Source of the DNA: Pterobdella sp. o SKG-2022
Lineage: Eukaryota > Annelida > Clitellata > Hirudinida > Piscicolidae
Assembly (NCBI GenBank): GCA_964035795.1
Contig: OZ038320.1
Location: forward strand, 19,424,589 to 19,488,588
Direction: 5' to 3'
Length of the DNA: 64,000 bases
The notes under the pieces were generated by a model that had not been told where the DNA came from, did not search any database, and was given only the letters and a program-made list of their open reading frames with translations. Below, in pieces: positions 24,567 to 39,800 of this stretch (within the stretch, counting starts at the first letter, position 1; each line of letters begins with the position of its first letter). Made by a program: the position numbers and the translations under genes.

Positions 24567-24887
24567 TATATTGATCTAGTTAATAAACTATACAACTATT
24601 TTATCTCCAAAAATAATTTTTAAACTTATACTATTATTCAATTTAAAATTTTTAGTTTTCATGTTTTTCCATTTTTTCACATGCCTGTATGTTTTTGTTG
24701 TTATGGAGATGTAAACATAAACCTTCGTTTGTTAAAAGTGATCACAAATTTTTTATTGGAAGTTGATTAAAAAAATTATCAATCAAATGTTTAAAAAAAT
24801 TGAATATTTTGTTCAAATTTTTTTTTTTTGGAATTCTTTCCATTACCTTAGTAACGCTATAATTTGCTCAGTTTCAAGTCATTCGAA
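24567..24887. promoter_or_regulatory. putative bidirectional promoter between two head-to-head genes
   Basis: The start codons of the minus-strand unknown gene (24566) and the plus-strand EFCAB5-like gene (24888) are separated by 321 bp of AT-rich sequence. Both 5' untranslated regions and both promoters must fit here unless upstream noncoding exons exist. No specific factor site was identified with confidence. Confidence 0.5.
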
Positions 24888-27800
24888 ATGAACAAAAAAA
24901 ATTCAGCTTTATCTTTTGGACGCACAGACTCAAATGTTATGGATTCTTCAATACCCTATTACAAGTTCTCTGTTCATCCAGAAAATCCTTATGAACTGCG
25001 TAAACAATATTCAATTTTTTGAATATATTTGATTTTATTAAGTAAAGGCATCAACAAAGATTCTTATGGCCAACAAAAAACTGTAACAACAAACATTTTG
25101 CAATTCCAAAATATGAAGTTGAGGTTTAGTTTTGAAAAATAATTGCTTCTGAACTTTTCTCATCAGTCATTTTTTTCAAAGTAATATTTCTATAGGATAA
25201 ATAGTTAGATCAAATCATAGTTTCAACAGATGGTCCACCAAATTTGAAAAAATGACCTTTAGTGCCGTAAGGTTGATGAAATATAGTCAGAAGTTGAAAT
25301 TATGCTATATCTTAAACATTCAACTTAATCAAATATCGTTTTTTTTACTGACAGAGATTAGATAATCTTTCATTATATGCTAGAAATTAGTTTTTCAAAA
25401 CTTTTACGCTCAAACTAGGAGGTTTTTCAATACATTTATTTGAAAACAAAAAAGCTATAATTTAATTATTAATCATAAAACGTTAACCATAAGGCTAAAT
25501 TTATCGAAAATTTTAGTTTTTTTGCCCTTAAACAAATCCATCGAAACGTTTTCTATTTGTCGTGAAAGTTTTAAGAAAATAATTATTGAAAATACATAAA
25601 CGTGCCTCTATATAGTTAAGTTAGACATAAATTCATTTTCATTCGAGGAAGATTATTTTGATAAGCCCTAATGCTTCTAGATTAGTTCATTGGAATTGTG
25701 AATTTTTCATTTTTAATTCCTGAAGTAGAAAACAAAAAATAATTTGAAAATGCATTCGATAATTTCGTTACCTTCAAAGTACCACTTCTGAATTAAATAT
25801 TAGGAACCAACTTTGCGATAACTGCCTTTAACATCTTTATCTTTTTTTATTCAGTCAAACCATAGATTTTTCAAACATTCATTTATTTATTTTGTAAAAA
25901 TAAAACTTGACAAAGCTTTATTAAGTCATATTTTTTAAAATGTCTCAGTGGTTGCAAGAGAAAGGTTATTGAACTCAAATGGAGAAGTGGCATCTGGCCT
26001 AAGTCAAACCTCGAAAAAGAAATCTGAAGCATTCTTTGATGACAATGTATTGTTTGATATGCTAATAAAAAAAGCAGGCGAAAAATCAATAAAAAGAGCA
26101 AAGGATATAGAAAAGATTGACCAAATCAAGTTTATAAAAAATTAAATATTTTATTAAACCTTTTTATCTATATTTGTTAAATATGTATACAATCGAATAT
26201 AAATAAAAAACCCCGAGATTTATTGAGAATTGAGCTGGACATATGACGAAATTCGTATTTAGTAAAAAAACATTGATAAATTATAGTGCTTTTTATTTTA
26301 TTGATACAAGGTTTTTTAATTTCAAAGTTATTTTACAGATCAAAACTGGTGGTAGATTCTTTGGCAAAGACTTGGCTTCATAAGAAGAAGTGGGACAAAA
26401 GTACCCGACTGTATGTCATCTACAACATTCTGCCAGTGCTTGTGCTTGGCCTCATTAAAGTCTACACTTGTTTATAACTAACGATGTGTCTAATAATTAT
26501 TAATTGAATTATCCTATAGAAAACTATTTTTTTTAGAAATTAAATTGTTGTTATTTGACTTGATAGCTTGATAATTGTTATTTATTAACATTTTTTAGTG
26601 TGGATTAGGTATTAAATTTATAAAAAATGTTCATTTAATACTTTGAGTTTTTCAATCAAAAACGTATCTAAACTTTTATGGTGTGTTATAAATAATTCAA
26701 CTATACAACTTTCATATTGAATATAAAAAAGTTAAAGATTAATTGAAAAATTAAAAATTTTTCAAACCATTTCATAGCCAAACAAATATCGTTTAAGTCA
26801 TTAGTACAAAACTTGTAATATCAACTTTTCTCACGTTTTAAAGGTATTAAAAGAAGCAGAAAAAAGAAATCTTATAAACACAGATAATATAGACCACAAC
26901 TTCAACCCTTTAAACTATTTAGCTCGGTATCTTTTGCGCAACAATCCGCGGCATTCTCCTTTCCAAGAGTCCCACCCATACGTTCACGGACTGAGAGCTG
27001 TTGCAATATTGCTCCTGCAAGAGCTTGATGATTACTCCCATAACAAGTTGCTATTTCAATTATTTTGATCCTGCATCACATTTATTCGAATCGAATTTTC
27101 ACTAATGTTTTCACGTTGAATTTGAATTATAATATCTATAGGCAGAATGCTACATAAATTAATTTCTTAGCTTGGCAAAAGTGAAAAAAGAAGCCTTTAT
27201 AAGACGAATAAGCTGTGAAGCAGAAATAATGGAAAAACAAAAAGAAGAACAAAGACGTGTGAAGGCTCTCAAAACTTTATACACCGCATGGAATGGAGGA
27301 AGGAGAATTAGTCTAAATATGGTAAGAACTTTAGTATTAGCTTCTGGTGCGTTATTTTTATATTTTAATTGCTATACATTGTTAGAAAAATTTGCCAAAA
27401 AAATAAACAAAGAAGTTGAAACTTCAAAACTTCGAAACTCTGCGTAAAACATTTTTTTGGAAATTTCTCAAATCAGGGTGGTTAATTTTTTTTTTCATGC
27501 CAAAGTTATTGCCCAACCGATGGTTTCCGAAGATCAAGCTCTTTAAGCACTTGACCGCTGCATTGTTAAGGGAAACTGCATAACACTGGACAATTTATTC
27601 AATAAGTTTATTGACATACAGTTAAGTCATAGAAAATTTTTACTATATATTTTAGTGATGGCATCAGTTCCACGTCTATGCCAGCTTTCACAATTTGAGA
27701 CATTTGTTTTAGAACTGTTTATTTATCTTCATTTTTTTGTTTAAATCAAATATCTTTGCTGAATATTTCGACATTATTCATAAAAAATTTCTTACCATTC

Positions 27801-30800
27801 TTTTTCAAAGTATTTCGAAGAATATTCTTTGCATTCTTGTTATTCATGTTTCATCTTTAATTTAGCTTTGATATTCTAATAAACTCCTATTATAATTTTT
27901 CGCTTGTACACTTGGATCATTTTCAAATCTCGTTTTATAATCTTTCATTGTATATTTGTCAATGATGACCTGTTTTTGAGTTTTTTTGTTTTTCTACACC
28001 CTTTTTGTCCCGAAAATGATAGTTTTTATGAATCTAAATTTAAATTATTGTTTCATTAGTATTCATATTTATACTTACAAAGTTGATGGCTTCGAAATTC
28101 TAAAATACTTTAGCTCATCTTAGTTTTTTAGTGTCAGCATTGTTCTCCACTTAATAAAAAATTATAAATTTGATCAGCTAAAACAAATGTATTTATTTTT
28201 TTGTTCAATAAATGCCATGAAAGGTTTTTTTTCGGTATTTTTAAACTTTTTTTGAGAGAAGCATCTTTATCCGTAATATTTCGATACAAGCATCTCCCTT
28301 TATTTCTGATGCAGTTAAAAATTCTTTTATGGTGGAGTTGGCAATAATTTCGCTTTTAATTTCCAAACCAACCCTTTTTTAATTGAATTTTGAGTGGTTC
28401 CCTTTGATTCATTTTCCACTTTTAATTTCATTTTTTTGGTAAAATTTTTATTTTTTTTTCACGTATCTTTTGGTTAATTTTTTAAATAACTTTATTCGAA
28501 CATTTTATTTTTGGAATATCTTTCTATTTAATTAATTTTTATAACTGAAATAAAAATTTTCTCACAGGCCCAAAATGCTTTATTATCGTTTGAAGCACAC
28601 ATCTTATCGCAACAAGAGACAGAGCATTTGAATGGTGTCATTGAGGTTAATGCACAGCAAGGAAAAAATTTACTTATGGAAAGATTCGTGCAAGTGCGAA
28701 AACCTGAGTTTATTTCAAATAATTCAACACTACTAGAAATTAATTTAACACTCTTGTGTCAATTGTTTATAACATGTACTTAATTCCACAAAGTCATAAA
28801 CATCGAACGTATAACCTACAACTTATTTAAACTAAAAAGCGTGACCTATTGCATGCAACATACGTCTCGAGTCATGGTGGTTTAAAAAATTCAACAAGCT
28901 TCTGTCGTGAATCTTTTCAAAAAACCTAGCAATGAAAGTTTAATCTTTGTGTCAGTGTTTCCTGATAGGCAGTTGAGCATAAATGATCGTGGTAGGGAAC
29001 TAGAACAAACTGGGTAACAGAGGTTTAATATCTTAAAACAACTGTAAAGTATAGAATAAGGGTATCATGAGCTTTATTTAGTCACTTTGCCACTATGCGA
29101 TTGAACATGCTGCACTCACGTGGGAATTGTGCACATTGTCCATGAAGCTGGGAAAGACACGACGCAGTGAGAGTAACCACGGACAAGCTCACCCAACCAC
29201 TACTGAAACATTTTTCTATGGTTTTTTGCCATTTTCTTCAAATAAAAAACATCTGCAGCAAAAAGAGATCAACTGGCCGTTTGCCGTCTGGTGACCATAG
29301 GAGAGAGTTGCTGCAAAAACAACTGCCTAATACTTTGAAAAGATTGGCGTATTTTATTTGTTTTTATTTCCCCCATAGTTAAAATGAGGAAAGAGCTAAC
29401 TGAACAACCGAAAAGTTTTACGCTTCAATGTGAAGCCATGCTTCGGAGAAAATTTTGCCATTATGTGTATTTCATTATCGTCATCATCTTCATCGTCGTT
29501 TTGCGTCCGTTTCCATGCTAGCATAGGCTGGACGGGGTCTCACAATGGCTCTTCTCCACATTTTTCGGTCTTGAGCAAGTTCAAGTTTGAGTTCCATTTT
29601 TCTAAGGTCAACATGCCTGCAAGCACTTGCTGGGTTACCAACGTCCATCCTCGTTACATGCCTAAACCATCTCAGTCTATTTCTGCGTTGCACCTCAGTG
29701 ATGTCTGGAACTCCCAGTCTGTCCCTTAATTTATCTGATGATCTGCCATCCTTTAAGCTTACATTGCACATCCACCTGATCATTATCTTATCAGCTCTGG
29801 ATATTCTAGTAGTATCTTCCACCCTAAGAGGCCAAGTCTCACTACCATAAATCATAACACTCTTGACTCAAGAAGCATATATACCATCATACTGAATAAA
29901 TGACATCTCAAAAAATTGATCATTTGTTATTTTTTGAAATTTATCTAGTTTATTTAAAAATTATTTTTTCAAAATCTTTTTTCATATTATGTTAGTCTCT
30001 AAAATCTATATTTGCTATTAAATTTTATAAAAAGCTTTACAACTTATCCAGTACATGCTGCCGATTGTGTCAAACTTATCGGCAGGCATGTTCGATGCTT
30101 TTTGTCAACATATGTATCGCTGTATAGAGGATTTCAAGATCTTCAGTAAAACCCACGATGCATCATACGAGTTTGAGCAGATTTTTAAACTGTGCAACAC
30201 TTTGCGGGTCTATTTAGAGATTTATTCTAATTTTGTTTCAACTTTGGTATTAATGAATTTTATGCTAGTGTTATTTTTTTATTATAAGAATTTAACACTT
30301 TGGAAAAAACTTTTCGTTTCAACAACCAAAAATATTTTACAAACAATTTGAAGTGATTTGAAAATTGTATCTCAATTTCGAATTAGTGATTTTACGTTTC
30401 ATAAAATAATGATTTCAATTTTGAATACACAAAAGTTGGGGTATGTAACAAAGGCCAAAGTAGTTGAAACTTTGAAAAGTTTTTATGCACGGCTAAACAA
30501 ACAAGACAAAGAAACAGTACTTGATCCATATAAATGTAGGTTATATATCTAGTTACACTAAAATAAATATATCTATAACTTTCAAAATTCAAGGGCCACT
30601 AGATGAAAATGGAGAATTGGGAAATTTAAGTGATTTTGTACCTAATCGCCAATCATCTTCAGGCTATGATGATGAAGTTTCCTATGCCTATAATGGACCA
30701 AAATCTGAGGTAGTTTAATCATGTATAAATGCAAACAAATATAATGATTCACTGCAAACGTTGAGCCAAAAGTAAAAGTTTTTATTTTTCTAAGCACTAC

Positions 30801-33800
30801 TCTTTGATGTTTAAATCTGAAATTGTCTTGACTTTTTCGGAAAAGATTGCTAGTTTTTTTCAACGAAATTAGCTTTTATCTGTTTTTTTTTACATATTTT
30901 TGTATACTTCATGACAGGTTTTCTTTTTTCAGTTTAGGTTTTTGTACAATAAGCCTTCAAAAATACAGTAAAGATTGCATAAAATGATTGTCTAAATTTT
31001 TTGAAAGCTCCAAATAGTAAAAAGTTATTTGAAAATACTTGCTTAGAGTTACGTACAAATTGAGACTTAAAAAATAAAGTTTGCTTTGAATTTCCTAAAA
31101 CTACTTTTTGATGCCTATTTGTTGACTTCAAATGTTACTCTAGGTCAACAAAAATTACGAACAACTTGAAAAAATAGCTTTAGACATTCTTCTCCTAAAA
31201 TGAAAAATAAAGTTTACTCACAGATATTAAAAAAAAAATTTAAGCCAACTCTTGTAAGTGGAAAGTCTTCAAACACCATTTCACTTTAGACAATTTCCCA
31301 CCAGAATCCCAGAGAGGTCAATATAGATTTCGAGCAAGTTTTAGAGCCAGCAGTTGATTCAATCAATCCGATGGGGAGTCCTGATATAATTTCGCAAAAC
31401 CTTCTCGTTACACCTATTGATTCTAATAAGGATTATAAAGATTATTTCTCAGATAAAAACGTCAAGTATGCAGTATTGGATTACCATAAACTAAAAAGTA
31501 CCGAGGAACGAGGTTAGAAGATTTTGAGTTAATAATTCTTTCCCATTTCTGAAAATGAATTTCATAATAAGGCAATTTCATATTCTTCGATAAGTTCTTA
31601 TTAATTGAAAATTTTTATATTCAAAAATTTTTACTCATAAATAAAACAAAAACATAGTGTTTATGTTATTAATTAAATAAAACTAAGCTTTTCGATATGT
31701 CAATTGCCATGTTACTAATACAAAACCATAGACTAACTAAACTGAGTTTGTATTAGTGTCTGCAATTGACATAATGGAAAGCTTAGTTTTTCATGATAAT
31801 CGCTGTTTTTTTTATTTTTTTAGTTAAGCATTATAGTATATTTTAGTCATCAAATAGTCAAAATATTTACAAAGTGTTTTCTCCACAAAATCCTAGCAAA
31901 TCTGACAGAAGAAACAGCCACAAAATGTATAAGACTCACAAACCTAACTATAATTGAGGCAGAACCCACTCTTAATATAGACGTAATCAAAAGTGTAGAG
32001 TTTGGTGAGTTCTTTTATTGCTTCTTATCATAGAAATTACTCTGCAATAACTCAATAGTTCTAAATTTTTTTAGCGACTGAATTTTGACAACTGTTCAAA
32101 ATACAATATAAACTTTATTTCAACCAATTTGCATATTAGTGCAGCAAATATATTGAAACTGTTTTTAAACTTTTTCTAAGCAAACTCCACAAATCTTCTG
32201 CCTATGTGGAAACTTTGGAGACATAACAAAAGCGATAGTATGAATGATCTTATGAACTCTAAGCAATTTTGCCATTATTTGCTGAATTTTCTAGGTGGGT
32301 TAAAATTTTAAAGTTTCAATATTTGGTTTGACTGTGAATTATATTTTTAAATTGTTTAAAATTAGCTAGTAGCACATACCTCATCACACAAAATTTCGAA
32401 TCTTTGTGCGATACTTTTTAAAACACTGTATTTTCGAAGTGAAGTAGATTCTAGCGAGAATTGCAAAGCAGACATAGCTGTAAGAACAAGAGCAGGTTAA
32501 GTGAAGCTCAAAGAATGGGACGATATTTTATTATCAAAGATATTGTTACTGAAAATAAAAAAAAAAACAGTTAATGCAAGCTGTTTCATATTATTTTGAT
32601 AAAGACCAATAGTTAAAACTTTGACTTAGTGTCCATCATGCCACATGACATGTCTGAAAACTAGCAGGGTATTATTTGAATTTAAAAAAATAAACTTAGC
32701 GTTTTTTCTATTTAACGAATGCAAAATGCTTTTTTTTTAAATTTACAGACGTAGTTTTTTACGACAAAGTATTTGATGAATGCAAGTGGATAATTTTCCA
32801 TATCATTCTAATTTTTAATCTCGAATAACATTATGATTCAGAAATTTTAAAAACATTTTTTTATATGAAATAAGTTTTGAAAGTTCTGGTTGCATTGAAA
32901 TATTCAATAAAAGCTACCAAAAATTGGGTAGTAGTCAAAGAGAGATAAGCAACGGATGTAATCTAATTATGTGAGATTTGTTGATAAATGTTCATAATGG
33001 TCTGTAGGCCATATTACAGTGAAATTTTTTAATAATGATTGCCTCAATTTTTATCGAGCAATTTAAAAAGACAGTCATCGGTTAAAGTTATGGTTTTGTA
33101 TCAGATGCAAAAATATCTCTTTAATAATTTTCTAGGCAAAGGAATAATGAACAAAGAACTGGTCAATAGATTAACTTTGTTCATGCTGGAAGGGGTTAAA
33201 CTAACAGAGGAAGAAAAAATTGAAGCCATACAAAAGGTTTGCTCAGTTCAAATATCAAAAATCTTCGTCAAAATAAAAAATTAAAATATTTTCGTATTTT
33301 TATAGTATACAGTTTTGAGGCTAATTATTCAAAAAGATTAAATAGTTATCGACCAATTATCATATTTCAATTTAAAATATAAGTTTAACCTTAATAAAAT
33401 ATTTAAATGCATAAATTATATTAGTTGTATGAAACAAGCCGTTAAAAATATTCAGTAAGGTTTTAAAATTTATTTAAATTGAGTTTTTTTTCGTAGATAT
33501 TAATTTAGAAAGTCTGCAGTTTTATTTTTTAAGCACAGTAGGATGTATTTTGGTTCAATAAAAATCCATGATTTATGTTTGAAATGAGTTTAAGCAAAAA
33601 AATAGCCTAATATTTAGGTTTAGAAATTGAACTAAATATATACCGGAACAGTTCAAAAAATTGTGGGAAGAAGAGAAGATGGAGCGTTTACCAGGGGAAA
33701 TATTTGAAGGGTGGGATCTGAACGTGTCAGGTTATCTGTCTCTCAGAAAAGTTTTTGAAAAAATTAGATCCATGAAGATATTTTCTGATTCCTTTCTTAA

Positions 33801-36800
33801 ACTCAATGGTATTATTTAGTTTGTGCATTTTTAACTATCAAAAGTTAAACATTTATTTTTGGAATTTTCGTAGCGATGCAAGTTCTTATAAGCATTTCCT
33901 AAAAAGTTTTATTGCAATGTGAAATTGAACGTCAAATGAAAAACATTTACACAAACGGTTTGCACAAACACGCTAAATTATATACTATTACATTTTTTTC
34001 GTTTTTTTTGCTTCCATGTAGACTGCGAATACACATCAAGGATAGGGAATGTACCTTGTCATCAGTCTGTTGAGTGTTGATCTTAAAATGCTAAAGATAA
34101 TGCAAAAAAATAATTTTTCTAAGATTCTAACATGATAAACTCATAAAAGTTTTTAAAAGAAAGAAAGAGTATTGGTTTATGTTCTAAACCTGAATGCTAG
34201 GTGCTAGTCGGTGTCTTGACGTCATGCCCAGAACGTTTTATTTTTTAAACTTCTATAAAACTGATCTCATAACGTCAAAAATTCTTTTTATTAAAATTGA
34301 AATTTGTTTAAAGTTTTATGAGAAGAGTTTTGTGTGAAACTAAGCTTTCAACTTTAGACTAAGCTTAAATATTTCAACGCGTGAATTTCAAGAACATTTT
34401 GAAAGTTAATTCAAATTTTTGGAAAACTTGTCAACTTGTGCTTGACATTCAACTTGTATATTAAATCAAATTACACACATCACTTTATCCAATTAGATAA
34501 TTCTATATCAAAAATGAGAATATTAATACATTCAATTTCAAGCAAAAATTTAGTTATAAGCAATATGCTTTAGAAATTATCCAGTTTTTTTAGAGACTTT
34601 TTATTCAATTTTCATCTCAAAACCTTGCAATAATGAATAAATAAAACTGAAAAATGAAGTGGAAAAAACTGCTCCGTTATAAAAGTTAAATGTTTAACTA
34701 TCTTTGGATTTTTTGCAGTGTTGAAATCGTACGTGGACCATGTTGGAAGAGAAGATAAAATAGCGAAAAATGACTTCAAATATTTGTTGTCTGTGTTTAT
34801 TGAAAATCTCCCAGAAAACTACCGTATTAGTCAGTTCTATAACGATCTCGTTTTGAAAACTGATGTAAGATTATATAAATTGTCTTTATTGGTAAACTTT
34901 ATAACATATTTCTCCTTCAGTGTATTTTGTTTTTTACAAAATAACTCAATTGGAAAAATATCTTTCAGTGTTAGATTTTATTTTTGCCGGCTAATTTTTT
35001 TTTATACAGAGTATATTTTTTAGTTTTCAATTATCTTTTTTTCTACTGTCATCTTTTTTGCTTTCACTATTTCTTTATAAAAAAAAATTTTTGAAAATTT
35101 CGCTACAAAACAGTTTTTATGAAATACAAAAACAATATATAAACTTCTATAAAACATCAAATTGATGTTTTATAAATAATTATTTTATTAAAAACACATA
35201 AGATGTCTCTAAAAAATCATATAAAATAACGTTTTATGATAAGGCTATACTTATCGAAAATTATAGCTTTTATTTTAAATAAATGTATGAATTCTCAATT
35301 GATGTTTTAAAAGTTTTATTACTAAAAAAAACATACATAAGATGTCTCTGAAAAGTATAAAATATAAACTTCAAATTTATTCCGAAACCAAAAAAATTTT
35401 AATGAACTATCCAGACAGACAAAAAAATTTTCCAACTGAATGAACGCAGGAAAGCCATACACCAGATACTCTATCGAGCTGAACTTAACCCACATTGCAT
35501 GAATCCAGTCTATGAAGAACTAGTTCATATTCTCAAATCGGTGCTTTTCGGTTTTCAATGCATTAATTAAGTTAATAGCATCAAATAAGTTAATCACGAT
35601 ATAGCAAAGTTATAGAGTATGAAAAACTTTTATACATATAAACTGAGATAACTTTCGTCTATTATGAAAACTTTTCAAATATCTTTTATTCAATAATATA
35701 TAGTTGTTTAGATTTTCATAAAAAATTTATTTGGAAACAATTTTATCTTGAGACGGTAATTCAGGAGAAAAACGAAAACTCGACAGAACGAAATACCTTT
35801 GTTACTATTTCTTTCATAGAAAAAATAAGTTGCGCTGAAATAAAAAATGATTATTTCCTTTTGAAACTGCACTTCAAAAGTGAAGAAAACGATCTGGTCC
35901 AGGTGGACTCTTACCTGCAGTACCTGCCTGATTCAATGAGGTTTTCTAAATGAAATCATTGTTTTTATTTATTGATTAAACTTATTTTTTAAAGATTTAT
36001 TTCCAAAAAAAATTAATAACTAAATTTATAAATAAATATGAAGTTATAAAGTTTTGAAGACAAAGAAGATGATAGTGTTGAGAAGTCTCGTATCACATCC
36101 TAATATCATTTCTGACCTTTGGGATAGGCATTTGAGAGAGGTTTAATTACACATATGTATATAAACTTATATTTTCATTATATCGAAATTATTTTCATAA
36201 ATATTATAAGCTGATAAAACTGCATATAAAAGGATGTAAGAGATGGTAGCATCATATTTTGTCCTATAATGGACGTTAACAAGAGGGTTTTGGGTGTGTT
36301 GACTGTTTACAATTTACCTCCTGTCACTGAGGTTTCCTCTGATCCTAGCTTCCCCATTGATGAAAAATTTAATTATATCGACAAAAAGTTTTTTGAAGAT
36401 TCAGAAGAGGTAAAAAAAATATTTTTTAAACAATGATTAATATTGAAAGTTTATCCTTCTTTTTGAGTCGAGGAAGCAGCTGTGATTCACAACAGAGACG
36501 ATTTTATAAATTTTGATTGCTATTTTACAGAACATCAATTTCCAAAATGAGCTCCAAACTTCAGATGAAGTTATTTCAATGATGAATCAATCCCTTGAGA
36601 GAAGTGAAATACACCTACTACAGATTGACGAAGCCATCAGACCAACAAAAAAATCCATGATGACTCGTTATGAAAGCATAGACTCCGAAGAAATTTTCAA
36701 AAAAGGATCGGTAAAAAGTGTCACAAAAGAAAAAAACGTAAAAACTGAAAAAGTTTTGAAAAATATGCTACAAAAAGAAGAGAATGTTTATATAAGCGAT

Positions 36801-39800
36801 GAAAAGATAGATTTCATTCAGGTAACTCTTTTTTAACTATACTTCTTGATTTATGAAGAATTTCTTGAAAAAAAATGTTAACAAATTATAATCCACTAAA
36901 ATTTCAATAAGTACAACCTTATCATAAGCCATATTGAAAATATAAATTCAAAAAATGTGTTTATCTGATTTATCTGAAAAATCATTACATTATTTAACTA
37001 TATTTGAATATTAACATTCTTTTACACAAAATATCATCAGTGTTCAATTTTTGAAGGGTTTGTCTAGAGCTTTAAGTATATCCATAGAAAAGCATATGCA
37101 CTTTGTGAAGATGAAAAAGGCTTTTACCGTTATATTCAATTTTATGGAGCATTTCAACTCTAGCACTAATTGGTGCGCCATCTATCGTGTGGGTTACAAT
37201 TTGGAAGCGAAAGACAATTATTTACATGAAATGGTTGTCTATGATAAAAATAAGAAATTAACCGAGATTGCTTTCAATAAGTTAAAAGAAGGTGGATTAA
37301 AAAAGAAAACTAAGATTAAAAAATTGAGATCGGAACTGTCAGGCAGTTCTTCTGAAGAAACAACTTTTCTGGATGAAAACGTTCGAGAAAAAAAATTACA
37401 ATTCTCGAAAAATTCAGCATTTAATTCAGAGAAAACAGATTTAAGGAAAAATCTTGAAGCGAGTCTGCTTAAAGAGTCTCACATGAAAACAATTTCTGAA
37501 AATAAATTCAAAAATAATTCGAATAATCACAATATCAACTCACTTTTTGAAGAATCGTTACTAGAAAATGATTCTTCAGAAAACCATATGGATCTTGACA
37601 AAATTACTGGTCAATCACTTTCTATTCCTGACGTGGGTCCTGCTTCAACGCCCAAAATAAAAATTGAATCCCCTCCATATAGCTTACCCTACCTCAGTCG
37701 CTTGTATAATTTATACAGGTATGATTTTTCACTATAGTTTTTTTTTTTCATAAGAAATTCTTTGTAGAAATTATTATTTAGTTAACTATTAGAATTACAT
37801 ATAAATAGTTATATATAAAGTTTTAATTGTTGTCTGCTTACTAAAAATTTCAATTTTGAAGTTCAATTAGTCCTATTATGTTTATCATACTAATTTTTTT
37901 TATAGAGAATTTCTTTGATCGTTTGAAGTTACCCAATGTCTGACTTACTTTTCTTGAACAATTCATCTTTAAGCGCCTCTTACACGGTGCAATTACGGTT
38001 AAAAGCGCGCTATGTAAATACGTATAGTAACAATTACTATTATTTAATTCAAATTTCAAAATTGTTTTCACAATCAGACCAATGTTATTCGCATGTGTGG
38101 ATTCAGGCCTTCCAAAGTATGGCAAGTGTTTGGAACACCATTACTGGGCTCTGCCTATCAAAGACCTTCAAAATCAAGTTAGCTTTGTTGCATTGTTTAG
38201 TTTATGTTGTTTACCAAATTTTTGATATATTGGTAATATACTCATTATAATAAATCAAAAGAATTAGATTCCATTTAATAGAGACAAATTTCAAAAACCA
38301 AATAGACGAAGTTTGTGTTGTACCTGGATCTTGGGGGATCTACATTAAAAATATCAGACTACGAAAATCTTTTGTTTTATCAGACCGTTTGTACCAAGGC
38401 TCTCCATTACGTTTTAGAACAAGACACCGGTAACTATTTTAATATAATGGAGATATTTATTATTAAAACTACAAGCCCTTTACGATTCCAGTAGAAAACA
38501 AAACGTTTTTTCACTTGACCAATAGGATTGAAACAGCTTTGAACCAATTTTAGAATTTATAAAAAATAGTAACTAATTTAGAATATAATATCAATCATTT
38601 TTAAAGTATTAATGAAAAATAGCAAAACAAAACCAAAATAATGCTTTCTTAGCGGGAAAAATAGCAAATTAAAAATATCTGGTCCAGCTCTGCTTCAATC
38701 CTATTGATCAACGAAAAAAACGTTTTTTTCTATAGCTAGCGTCAACTTCCACTATTAAAACTCAGTAGGCAAGTGTTAGCACTCGAAAATGTGCGTTGAA
38801 TAACGGAAGCCATCATGAAATCTTTTTGGAAGTAGTTTCCTATATTAGACAATTTATTATAAGAATAATAATAATAATGTAAAAAACTTATGTAGCGCCT
38901 CTTACTCATCATTCAGAGGCGCTCTGCTATAAACTGCTAAAAGAGGTGAGTTTTCAGATTTAAAAAAAATAGGACAAAGAAGATTTGAGATTTGGACTAA
39001 GAGAGTTCCAGAAAAATGAACCAGTGTTTTTTGCGTAGAAATGAGAGGGGAAAATACTGAAGAGTTGAGAGCGGATAGAGCACCATAGGCCAGTACGTTT
39101 AAAAGGTAGTAAGAGGTTAGAAAAATAGAAAGGTGATTTAGAGTAAAAGATTTTATACATGAGAGAACAGATTTTGAAGGAAAAGTGAAAAGAAAAGGTA
39201 GCCAGTAAAGATCAATAAGAGATGGAGCGATATGAGAAAATTTAGGAGTATGGAGACCAAACGTGCAGAAGAGTTGAAAACTATAGTAAGAGGAAAAAGA
39301 GTAAATTTAAGAAGATTATAGTATGAAAAGTTGCAGTAATCAAGACGGGAGGAACAAGAGAGCAGACAAAAATCATAAGAGAGGCATCATATAGGTAAAA
39401 AGAGATCTGTCTGATGCCACGGAGGTGGTAAAAACAAAAAACAGAAATGAAAGAGATTCAAAGTTTGAAAAAAGGAGAGAATCGAGAAGAAAGCCAAGAC
39501 TTCGAATAGTGGAGAAAAGATGAATAGTAAGTTTAGAGATCTTAATTAGAGGGAGAAACAAGGGGAGAGATTTGGACCTAGAAAAATAGATAAAGTTGAA
39601 TTCAGAAAGATTCAGTTTGAGATGCATGGAATCACTTCAGAAAAAAATTGAATTAAGACAGAGACTTAGTCTTTCAAGAGTAGAAGAAAAGAAAAGAAAG
39701 AAGAAAAGAAGAGATGTAGGTATCATCAGCAAAGAGCTGACTTTGGAATTATGAATCATAAGAACACGACAATATTTGAATTTTTTATTTTAACGAAACT

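Noticed and set aside
38500..38760. Candidate additional exon of the EFCAB5-like gene
   Set aside because: The flanking exons 38306-38429 and 40424-40523 join in phase (G plus AC gives Asp), so no exon is needed.
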